Assembly (NCBI GenBank): GCA_030532575.1
Contig: JAUNKV010000006.1
Span: 1 to 64,000, forward strand
Reading direction: 5' to 3'
Length of the DNA: 64,000 nucleotides
Source of the DNA: Propionibacteriaceae bacterium
Lineage (GTDB): Bacteria > Actinomycetota > Actinomycetes > Propionibacteriales > Propionibacteriaceae
The position numbers and the translations under genes are program-made. Shown here piece by piece: positions 8,217 through 15,330 of this stretch. Position 1 is the stretch's first letter. The number at the start of each line of letters is the position of its first letter. The notes under the pieces were generated by a model. The model did not search any database and was not told the origin of the DNA. It was given only the letters and a program-made list of their open reading frames with translations.

Positions 8217-9704
8217 TCACCGCGTGGCGATGATCCCGGTCTTCGGCAGCCCGGGAGCGGGCTTCGGGGTGGCCGGGGCCGACGGCACCGGGTTCGGGGA
8301 CTGCTTGGTGGTGATGCTGCCAACCGTCAGGTAACCGGGGAAGTCGGCATCCTGCCCGGTGTTGGCGAACCTGATGGGCGCCCCACCCGGCATCACGTTG
8401 GGGATTCGGACCACGACGGTGCCGACCTCGGCGGGCAGCGTCGCGGTCCACTCCGCGGTCTCCTTCGGCTGGAGGCTCGGCAGGTTCGCATCGACGGTGG
8501 TGCTGGAGAGCACCTTGCCGTCGGCGTCCAGCACCGCGAACTCCACCGGCCAGTCGTAGTAGAACGGCGCCACGCCGCGGTTGGTCACGCGCAGCGAGAC
8601 CGTGGCCTTGTCGCCCTCGGTGGTGATGCTGGCCTGCGTCGCGGCGAAGTCGTAGCCCAGCGAGGCGTGCGCGGCCTTCGCCCTCTCCAAGGGCTCACCA
8701 GTGAAGCCGGGGGACCACGCCCGGTGGTTGATCAACCAGGAGGCGTGGGTGCCCTGGACGGCCTCGTCGAAGTTCTCCGGCTTGGCCCCTTTCTCCTCAC
8801 ACGGCTTCGCGGGGTCGAACAGGCACAGCTGGATACCGGGGTAGACCTCGCCGCCGATCGGCTTGGTCTTCCAGAGCTCCTCCAGCCCGGCCTGCTTCAT
8901 CCGGCTCATGAAGTGCCAGTCGATGGTCGGCAGGGTGGAGAACGCGAACGAGTCGTCGTGGAAGCCGACATCGATCTGGGCCAGGTCCGCCGCTGGCTGA
9001 CGGTTCAGCAGCCGGGTCTTGTCGAAGGCCTGGTCCCAGGCCTGGTAGAAGCTGAGCTCCACTTGGCGGTCGGGCATCCAGTTCTCGCCCTTCGGGTTGT
9101 CCTGGCTGACCTCGCCGTTCATCGGCCAGGTGTGCTGCTCGCCCCAGAACCCCACCAGGCCGGTGGTGATGAAGCCGATCCTCGGGTCGCCGTCGTACTT
9201 CGCGCCGAAGGCAGCGACGAAATCGGTGATGAGCGCCTGGATGCGGGGGTCCTCGTAGTCGGGGGAGAAGCTGATGTTGTCGTTCTCGAAGACGGTGTAG
9301 GTACGGGATTGGTCGATCCCACCCGGCCCCAGCAGGTAGTCCGGAACGCCGGTCTCCTTCTTCGGGTAGTCAAGGTAGAACCGGAACGCGGCCTGGTGGC
9401 CTCTGGCCTTGATGGCCTCCAGCTTGGTCTCGAACTCGGTCCAGTCGTAGGTCTTCTCCCCCTTGACCACGGCCTTGAGGGGAAGGTAGAACCACTCCAT
9501 GGTGTGTGGGAAGGAAGCAGCGTTGTCGCCGACCTCGTCGCCGAACGGCATGAATCCCTTGAGGGGGTTGTCGGTGCGGGCTGCCGTCGTGGCCAGGGGC
9601 TGCCAGCCCGTCTGGTCATCGGCCTTCGTGGGGGTCAGGGGGGTGGACAGGGTCAGGGCGGCAGCCGCCAGCACGGCTGCGGTGCGTAGTCTCAGTCTCA
9701 ACAT
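8217..9704 (-). CDS. Secreted DUF4874/DUF4832-type protein
   Basis: The 495-residue protein begins with a signal peptide (MLRLRLRTAAVLAAAALTLS, cleavage near Ala-Asp-Asp at 27-31). It continues with NPLKGFMPFGDE, MEWFYLPLKAVV, and a TIM-barrel-like region with KARGHQAAFRFYLDYP, then GFITTGLVGFWGEQH, which match DUF4874/DUF4832 proteins thought to be glycoside-hydrolase-like. A beta-sandwich C-terminal part follows, ending in a Pro-rich tail. The DUF4832 call is from memory of the family. It diverges from a sugar importer and GH36 gene, so a role in extracellular polysaccharide handling is plausible. Confidence 0.75.
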   Translation of the reverse strand: MLRLRLRTAAVLAAAALTLSTPLTPTKADDQTGWQPLATTAARTDNPLKGFMPFGDEVGDNAASFPHTMEWFYLPLKAVVKGEKTYDWTEFETKLEAIKARGHQAAFRFYLDYPKKETGVPDYLLGPGGIDQSRTYTVFENDNISFSPDYEDPRIQALITDFVAAFGAKYDGDPRIGFITTGLVGFWGEQHTWPMNGEVSQDNPKGENWMPDRQVELSFYQAWDQAFDKTRLLNRQPAADLAQIDVGFHDDSFAFSTLPTIDWHFMSRMKQAGLEELWKTKPIGGEVYPGIQLCLFDPAKPCEEKGAKPENFDEAVQGTHASWLINHRAWSPGFTGEPLERAKAAHASLGYDFAATQASITTEGDKATVSLRVTNRGVAPFYYDWPVEFAVLDADGKVLSSTTVDANLPSLQPKETAEWTATLPAEVGTVVVRIPNVMPGGAPIRFANTGQDADFPGYLTVGSITTKQSPNPVPSAPATPKPAPGLPKTGIIATR

Positions 9705-9811
9705 GTCTCGCCTTTCTCAGGGTATGACCGGTGTCGCACGCTTCCAGCAGCGACGCCGTTGTGGCCAGAGATGGAACCAGTCCACCACAGGATCCCCCCT
9801 TACGCAACCCC

Positions 9812-9851
9812 TTGACTTAAGAAATAAGGGATGCTTCAATACAGAGCATCC
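9812..9851 (+). promoter_or_regulatory. Sigma-A-type promoter with overlapping palindrome
   Basis: TTGACT at 9812-9817 and TTCAAT at 9835-9840 are separated by 17 bp, a good housekeeping promoter. A perfect 7-bp inverted repeat GGATGCT-N9-AGCATCC (9829-9851) spans the -10 element and likely start site, the position expected for a repressor operator. It lies 33 bp before the ribosome site and start of the permease gene at 9884. The candidate regulator is the ROK-type protein encoded at 15331-17430. Confidence 0.6.
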
Positions 9852-9883
9852 TTGGGAATGGTCCTGAGATGGAGGGGCCCCAG

Positions 9884-10828
9884 ATGACTGCTCCAGCCGC
9901 AACCGATGCGGTTCCCCACACGCGACGGCGCGTCGCCCCGGCAGCTCGGGGCCACACCGCCGCCGCTGTCGTGCTCCTGACCCCGGCCCTCGTCGGCTTC
10001 CTGGTGTTCTGGATCAGCCCGGCGATCCGTGGCTTCGGCTACTCCGTCACCGACTACAACCTGCTGGGCGAGGGGCGATACGTCGGGGCGGAGAACTTCC
10101 GGGCCGTCCTGAGCGACGACCAGGTGTGGCAGTCCCTGCGGATCACGGTGGTCTTCGCGCTCGGTAGCATCGTCGTCACGCTTGGCCTGGCGATGTTGTT
10201 GGCCGCCCTCATGCAACGTCTGCGCACCCGGACCTGGGTGCGGGCCGCACTGCTGCTGCCCTGGCTGGTGCCGGGCGTGGCCATCGCACTCATCTGGGCA
10301 TGGCTGCTGGATGCCAACGTCGGCTACCTCAAGCGGATGCTCGACCGCCTCGGAGAGGCCCTGGGCCTCGACTTCCTCGTCAACTTCACCTTCTACAACA
10401 GCGATGCCGCACTGAACATCATCATCCTCATCGGCGTCTGGTCCGGTGTCGGCTACACCGCCCTGCTGCTGTTCGCCGGCATGATGCAGGTGCCGGTCGA
10501 GTACTACGAGGCCGGGGCCATCGACGGTGCCAGCGAGACCACGATGTTCTTCCGCATCACCTTGCCCCTGATCCGCCCAGTCATCGCACTGGTCGTGGTG
10601 GTCTCGCTCATCGGCTCCTTCCAGGTGTTCGATCTGGTGCAGGTGGGCTACGGCAACAACCCCATCCCCGAGGTCCGGGTGATCTACTACCACATCTACC
10701 AGCAGGCCTTCGACTTCCTGAAGATGGGCTACGCCTCCGCCATCGCCCTGCTGCTGGCCGTCGTGCTGGCCTTGCTCACCCTGCTGCAGCTCCGGCTGCT
10801 GCGGGCCAACAGATCGGACCTGGCATGA
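9884..10828 (+). CDS. Sugar ABC transporter permease, MalF type
   Basis: The 314-residue integral membrane protein has six predicted helices, beginning at AAAVVLLTPALVGFLVFW, and the EAA loop EYYEAGAIDGASETTMFF that docks onto an ATPase. I chose ATG 9884 because GGAGGGG lies at 9871-9877; the ATG at 9869 overlaps that site. It is the first gene of an operon with a second permease (4-bp overlap), a solute-binding lipoprotein and an alpha-galactosidase, so galactosides such as raffinose or melibiose are likely substrates. No ATPase is encoded in the operon. Confidence 0.92.
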   Translation: MTAPAATDAVPHTRRRVAPAARGHTAAAVVLLTPALVGFLVFWISPAIRGFGYSVTDYNLLGEGRYVGAENFRAVLSDDQVWQSLRITVVFALGSIVVTLGLAMLLAALMQRLRTRTWVRAALLLPWLVPGVAIALIWAWLLDANVGYLKRMLDRLGEALGLDFLVNFTFYNSDAALNIIILIGVWSGVGYTALLLFAGMMQVPVEYYEAGAIDGASETTMFFRITLPLIRPVIALVVVVSLIGSFQVFDLVQVGYGNNPIPEVRVIYYHIYQQAFDFLKMGYASAIALLLAVVLALLTLLQLRLLRANRSDLA

Positions 10829-11703
10829 GGATGCCCAGACCCGGCCGGGCCGTCGCCTGGGTGATGCTCATCATCGCCCTGGTGGTCACGGCCTTCCCGT
10901 TCTACTGGATGGTCCGCACCGCACTGACCCCAGCAACCGAGCTGGTCGCCGACTCCGGGAAACTGTGGCCCTCCCACCCGACATGGATCAACTTCCAGCG
11001 GGTGCTGGGGCTGGTCTCCCGCGAGGAGGCGATTGCCGCCGGTGGCAGTGGCGCCTCGATCAACTTCCCCCTCCACACCCTCAACTCCCTCATCTACGCC
11101 GGTGGAATCGCCGTCATCCAGACCCTGGTCTGTGCCGGGGCCGCCTACGCCTTCGCCCGCCTGCGGTTCCCCGGGCGCGACATGCTGTTCCTCATCGTCA
11201 TCGGTGGCCTCATGATCCCGGGCATCTTCACCCTGCTGCCCAACTTCACGCTGATCCGCGACCTGCACCTGATGAACACCATGGCGGGTCTGATGCTGCC
11301 CGCCATGCTGATGTCCCCCTTCGCCATCTTCTTCCTGCGCCAGTTCTTCCTGTCGCTCCCGATCGAGGTCGAGGAGGCAGCGATGCTCGACGGCCTCGGA
11401 CCACTGGCCAGATTCGCTCGTATCGCCGTGCCGATGAACATCGGACCCATCGCCACGATGGTGCTCATCACCTTCGTCGGCATGTGGAAGGATTACCTGT
11501 GGCCACTGGTGGTGGGCCGCAAGGAACACACCCGGCTGCTCTCCGTCGGCCTCAGCGTCTTCCAGCAGCAGTCCCCCAACACCGCCCCGGACTGGACCGG
11601 CCTGATGGCCGGAGCCACCCTCTCGGTGCTGCCCGCCCTGTTCGTCCTGGTCTTCCTGGGCAGACAGCTGGTCCAATCCCTCAGCTTCTCGGGGAACAAG
11701 TAG
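10825..11703 (+). CDS. Sugar ABC transporter permease, MalG type
   Basis: The 292-residue protein starts at an ATGA overlap with the previous gene. It has six membrane helices, a first helix WVMLIIALVVTAFPFYWMVR typical of MalG-like subunits, and the EAA loop VEEAAMLDGLGPLARF. With the gene at 9884 it should form the membrane channel of one importer. The periplasmic-like loop after helix 1 is long (through about residue 85), as in trehalose/galactoside-type importers. Confidence 0.92.
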   Translation: MRMPRPGRAVAWVMLIIALVVTAFPFYWMVRTALTPATELVADSGKLWPSHPTWINFQRVLGLVSREEAIAAGGSGASINFPLHTLNSLIYAGGIAVIQTLVCAGAAYAFARLRFPGRDMLFLIVIGGLMIPGIFTLLPNFTLIRDLHLMNTMAGLMLPAMLMSPFAIFFLRQFFLSLPIEVEEAAMLDGLGPLARFARIAVPMNIGPIATMVLITFVGMWKDYLWPLVVGRKEHTRLLSVGLSVFQQQSPNTAPDWTGLMAGATLSVLPALFVLVFLGRQLVQSLSFSGNK

Positions 11704-11740
11704 TTGCCCGATGTGACCCAACGAACCAAAGGAGATTCAC

Positions 11741-13084
11741 ATGTCACTGCGCAGGACCACAGCTGTTCTGGGGGCGCTCGCCCTCGCCGTCGGGATGGGG
11801 GCGTGCAGCGCCCCCGGGGACCAGGGAGGAGGAGACGGGCCGGTCACCCTCCAGTACTGGCTGTGGGATGACACCCAGCTTCCGCTCTACCAGCAGTGCG
11901 CCGACGACTTCACGGCGGCGAACCCGAACATCCGCATCGAGATCACGCAGACCGCGTGGAGCCAGTACTGGACCAACCTCACCACCCAGATTGCCTCCGG
12001 GGACGCGCCGGACGTGTTCACCAACCAGGTGTCCTACTATCCCCAGTTCGTGGCCAACAACCAGATCCTGGACCTGAGCGAACGTATCGACAAGGCCGGG
12101 ATCGATCTCAGCCAGTACACCGAGGGCTTCCCGGAGCGCTGGGTGCTGGACGGGAAACGCTACGGGCTGCCCAAGGACTGGGACGCCGTCGGGCTGCTCT
12201 ACAACGTCGAGAAGGCCGAGGCCGCAGGGTTCGATGCCGAGAGGATGAACAACCTCACCTGGAACCCCACCGACGGCGGCACCTTCGGCGAGTTCATCCG
12301 TGCCACCACCGTCGATGCGCAGGGCCGCAACGCCAACGACCCCGCCTTCGACAAGAACAACGTCACCACCTACGGGTACTACCCAGAATGGGGCGACGGT
12401 GCGATCGGGCAGAACGGGTGGGGCAACTTCGCCCACTCCAACGGCTTCACCTACAGCGACCAGCAGGGGCTGCCCACGCAGTTCAACTACGACTCCCCGG
12501 AGATGGTGGCCACCGCCACCTGGCTGCAGCAGCTCATCAATGATGGACAGGCCCCCCGCTTCGACCAGCAGTCGTCGCTCGGCACCGACGCGGTGATGCA
12601 GAACGGCACGGCGGCCTCCACCGTCCAGGGCTCCTGGACCATGGCGTCCTACCTGGGCGAGGACTCGTCGGTGAAGTTCGCGTTCGCGAAGCTGCCGGTA
12701 GGACCCAAGGGGCGTTTCGCCGCAGCCAATGGGCTCTCCGACGCCATCTGGTCGGGCACCGAACACCCGGAGCAGGCATTTGCCTGGGTGTCCTACCTGG
12801 CCTCGGCGAAGTGCCAGGACAAGGTGGCCGAGGGGGCCCGGGTGTTCCCGGCGCTGAAGTCGTCGACGAAGATCGCCATGACCGCGTTCGAGCAGCAGGG
12901 CTACGATCCGACGCCGTTCCTGGAGATGGTTGAGGCGGGGGAGACCTATCGGGTGCCGCTGTTCGGCAAGGGCAACGAGATGAACAAGGTGATCCAGGAC
13001 GCGATGGCCGCCATCGCCCAAGGGGCTGACCCGAAGGAAACCTTGACCAAGGCCAACCAGGACGCCCAGGCGCTCCACGAGTAG
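11741..13084 (+). CDS. Sugar-binding lipoprotein of ABC importer
   Basis: This 447-residue extracellular solute-binding protein (family 1) has a lipoprotein signal with lipobox at MGAC (Cys22). The mature part has the fold landmarks VTLQYWLWDD, SGDAPDVFTNQ, RYGLPKDWDAVGLLYNVEKA and AWVSYLASAKCQDKVAEG. A ribosome site AAAGGAG precedes the ATG. It sits between the two permeases and the GH36 gene and probably captures alpha-galactosides or related oligosaccharides; the specificity is inferred from context. Confidence 0.92.
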   Translation: MSLRRTTAVLGALALAVGMGACSAPGDQGGGDGPVTLQYWLWDDTQLPLYQQCADDFTAANPNIRIEITQTAWSQYWTNLTTQIASGDAPDVFTNQVSYYPQFVANNQILDLSERIDKAGIDLSQYTEGFPERWVLDGKRYGLPKDWDAVGLLYNVEKAEAAGFDAERMNNLTWNPTDGGTFGEFIRATTVDAQGRNANDPAFDKNNVTTYGYYPEWGDGAIGQNGWGNFAHSNGFTYSDQQGLPTQFNYDSPEMVATATWLQQLINDGQAPRFDQQSSLGTDAVMQNGTAASTVQGSWTMASYLGEDSSVKFAFAKLPVGPKGRFAAANGLSDAIWSGTEHPEQAFAWVSYLASAKCQDKVAEGARVFPALKSSTKIAMTAFEQQGYDPTPFLEMVEAGETYRVPLFGKGNEMNKVIQDAMAAIAQGADPKETLTKANQDAQALHE

Positions 13085-13100
13085 ACAGGTGAGGAGACCG

Positions 13101-14576
13101 ATGCTGACCACCAGTACCCCAATCGCCGCCCCGTCGTGGGTACCCCGTCCTGCGGATGTGGCGGAGACGTGGTTCCGAGCCCCCCGGGTGGCGCTGCTCC
13201 ATGACATGCCACAGGAGGCCCAGGCCTACCGGAGCGGACACAACTCGTGGTCCCCGGCCGGGTGGCGTGGGCTCACGGAACCGCCGCTGCGGATCACGGA
13301 CCAGGAGCGCCGCATCACTGCGGACGATGACGGTTGGGACGATCCGCTGCGGCACCACTCGTCGTGGATGCTGGTGGTCAGCGACGGTCGGCACGCTGTG
13401 CTGCTGGGGGCGTTGGAGGGGGACACCCCGCGCCTCCACGCCGACCTCGACGTGCTGAGCGGCTGGACCGAGACCGGGAACCCGGGGCTGTGGGTGCTGC
13501 TGGAGGGACCCGAGCTGGCGGTCTTCGAGCGCTATCGGGACCTCCTGGGCGCCCGCCACGGGGTCCGGGACCGTGACCCCGGCACTGTGTGGTCGTCGTG
13601 GTACTCCTTCTACGAGGACATCTCCCGCCCGAAGATGGACGAGGTGCTGGCCGAGCTGCCGGGGCTCGGCTTCGACACCTTTCAGCTCGATGACGGCTGG
13701 CAGCGGATCGTCGGCGACTGGAGCCCCAACCAGAAGTTCCCGGAAGGCATGGCGGACCTGGCCCGGGCTGCGGCTGACCTCGGGCTGAGGCCCGGGCTCT
13801 GGCTGGCACCGTTCATCGTGCTGCCCGGCTCGCAGGCCTTCTCTGAGCGTCGCCAGATGCTGCTCACCGACTCCTCCGGGGAGCTGGTGACGGCGGGCAC
13901 GAACTGGGGCTCGCGGTACTTCACCTACGACTGCACCCGCGCCGATGTCCTCGAGTACCTGGCCGAGCTGGTCCGCACCGTCGTGGACTGGGGCTACACC
14001 TACCTGAAGCTGGACTTCCTGCAGGCCGCCGCCGTGCCGGGCCAGCACTCGATCCCCAGCGACAGGGAGGCGGTCTACCGCGGTGCCATCCAGGCCATCC
14101 GTGAGGCGGCAGGGGAGGAGGTCTTCCTGCTCGGCTCCGGTGCCCCGATCATCGCGTCGCTGGGGGTGCTGGACGCAGTGCGTACCGGCTCCGACGTGGC
14201 GCCGATGTGGACCAACTACGCCTCCGACGACCCCTCGGACTCGGCGGCCTTCAACGCGCTGCGCAACGGGGTGGAGCGGCTGTGGCTGCGCGGCCTGATC
14301 GGCCTCGACCCGGACGTGGTCTTCGCCCGGCACGCCCGCAACCTGCTGGATGAGCAGCAGATGCAGTGGCTGCGTGACGCCGCCGTCCTGTCCGGTTTCC
14401 GGGCGCTGTCGGACCCACCCGCCTGGCTCACCGGTCCCGAACGCGACGAGCTGCGCCGCTACCTGGGGCCGCTGCCCGCCACGAGCAGGCTGGGCCGCCA
14501 CCGCTTCCGCATCGAGGACCGGGAGGTGGACTTCGCCCCGGCCATCAACACCGTGGCGAGCAGGTACGCGCTGTAG
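13101..14576 (+). CDS. GH36-type alpha-galactosidase
   Basis: The 491-residue enzyme carries the clan GH-D barrel motifs DTFQLDDGWQ, RPGLWLAPF, YLKLDFLQAA and VRTGSDVAPMW. The expected nucleophile is Asp305 in KLDF and the acid/base Asp365 in GSDVAP. It should hydrolyse alpha-galactosidic bonds of sugars brought in by the importer encoded just upstream. There is no signal peptide, so it is cytoplasmic. It is shorter than the 700-residue classical GH36 enzymes, with a small N-terminal sandwich. I chose ATG 13101, which has GAGGAG in front, over the GTG at 13089. Confidence 0.85.
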   Translation: MLTTSTPIAAPSWVPRPADVAETWFRAPRVALLHDMPQEAQAYRSGHNSWSPAGWRGLTEPPLRITDQERRITADDDGWDDPLRHHSSWMLVVSDGRHAVLLGALEGDTPRLHADLDVLSGWTETGNPGLWVLLEGPELAVFERYRDLLGARHGVRDRDPGTVWSSWYSFYEDISRPKMDEVLAELPGLGFDTFQLDDGWQRIVGDWSPNQKFPEGMADLARAAADLGLRPGLWLAPFIVLPGSQAFSERRQMLLTDSSGELVTAGTNWGSRYFTYDCTRADVLEYLAELVRTVVDWGYTYLKLDFLQAAAVPGQHSIPSDREAVYRGAIQAIREAAGEEVFLLGSGAPIIASLGVLDAVRTGSDVAPMWTNYASDDPSDSAAFNALRNGVERLWLRGLIGLDPDVVFARHARNLLDEQQMQWLRDAAVLSGFRALSDPPAWLTGPERDELRRYLGPLPATSRLGRHRFRIEDREVDFAPAINTVASRYAL

Positions 14577-14595
14577 GGGTGCTGGAACAGGCGGG

Positions 14596-15023
14596 TCACC
14601 TCTTCTTGTAGACCTCTCGTCGGTGTGCTGCTCTCACGACGGTCACGGTGAGCTGGGAGTCAAGGACGTCGTAGATGACGCGGTAGTTGCCCACCCTGAT
14701 GCGCCATGCGGTCAGTTCGCTCACCAGTTTCTTAGAGGGTCCGCGAATAGGCGGAATCTACTGCGGTCGCCCTGGTGACCCCCTGGCTGCGTTGTCCTCC
14801 TCGACTGCCACGCTCCAGTGCGATCTTCGTCGTCCGCCTTGCCAAGTGGCCACCATGACGATCCTCGTGACGACCCCTCCTACCCGCGCACCCTCTTAGA
14901 GCCTTGAGGTCGGGGGTCCTCGGCAAGCTCTTCAATGGCGTCGAGGATGAGATTCTGGGTTGGTTGTGGAAGTTTCTTGATCTGGCGAGCTGCCGCGGTG
15001 GTGAACTCGACCTCGTAGCTCAT
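14596..15023 (-). pseudogene. relE-type toxin gene split by a small inserted element
   Basis: From ATG 15023 (ATGA overlap with the antitoxin stop) the frame reads MSYEVEFTTAAARQIKKL through EDPRPQGSK, then runs into foreign sequence and stops after 47 residues (RVRG, TAG). Removing the 161-bp element at 14735-14895 plus one 3-bp target copy restores an in-frame 87-residue protein that continues SKKLVSELTAWRIRVGNYR and ends with AAHRREVYKKR, a textbook RelE/ParE sequence. The restored frame, without any other defect, shows the insertion is recent and precise. The toxin should be inactive as it stands, since the strand with catalytic Arg residues is cut off. Confidence 0.88.
14732..14898. mobile_element. 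161-bp MITE-like element inserted in relE
   Basis: The element spans 14735-14895 and is flanked by TTA on both sides (14732-14734 and 14896-14898). Its ends are imperfect inverted repeats of about 20 bp: GAGGGTCCGCGAATAGGCGG on the left and GAGGGTGCGCGGGTAGGAGG reading in from the right, matching at 16 of 20 positions. It has no gene. A GAG-ended terminal repeat with a 3-bp TNA target is what IS5-family elements of the IS1031 group make, so it may be a non-autonomous derivative mobilised by such a transposase; none is in this window. Confidence 0.8.
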
Positions 15024-15283
15024 CTGGCCAACTCGTCACGAAGGTCGGCCAAGCTGATCCGCTGCCCATCGTCGTTCGCCACGGCTTCCCGGTAGGCGGC
15101 GACATCCTGTGCCATCTCGAATTCCTCGAGCGTTTCCAGGTCAGCGACCCCGATCACGACAGCGGCAAGCTTGCCGTTCCGGGTGACGCCGATGCGTTCG
15201 CCTGCGTACATGGCTCGTCCGAGGACATCGGAGAGCTGGCTTCGCAGTTCGCGGGTAGAGACCTCGCTGGTTACCGTGTTCAT
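15020..15283 (-). CDS. Antitoxin of the Phd/YefM family, relB-like partner
   Basis: The 87-residue protein begins MNTVTSEVSTRELRSQLSDV and continues GERIGVTRNGKLAAVVIG, the standard Phd/YefM DNA-binding N-terminus. The C-terminal acidic helix normally wraps the toxin. It overlaps the split relE by 4 bp. It is intact, so it may persist only as a repressor or as protection against related toxins. Confidence 0.9.
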   Translation of the reverse strand: MNTVTSEVSTRELRSQLSDVLGRAMYAGERIGVTRNGKLAAVVIGVADLETLEEFEMAQDVAAYREAVANDDGQRISLADLRDELAR

Positions 15284-15303
15284 GTGTACACAATAGCATC
15301 TTT
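15283..15303 (-). promoter_or_regulatory. Probable autoregulatory promoter of the antitoxin gene
   Basis: A perfect 10-bp palindrome TGTGTACACA lies at 15283-15292, right at the antitoxin ATG. Upstream on the minus strand an extended -10-like TGCTATTGT is visible, so the start site may be at or very near the ATG (leaderless message). YefM/Phd proteins bind TGTACA-centred palindromes, which fits. Confidence 0.55.
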
Positions 15304-15330
15304 GTCTTCTTTGTGCGCACCCGCTCAGAA

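Noticed and set aside
6332..8323. A 663-codon open frame opposite purB
   Set aside because: Compositional shadow of purB; no recognisable protein features.
12537..14501. A 654-codon open frame opposite the alpha-galactosidase gene
   Set aside because: GH36 motifs and catalytic residues are on the plus strand; this one is a shadow.
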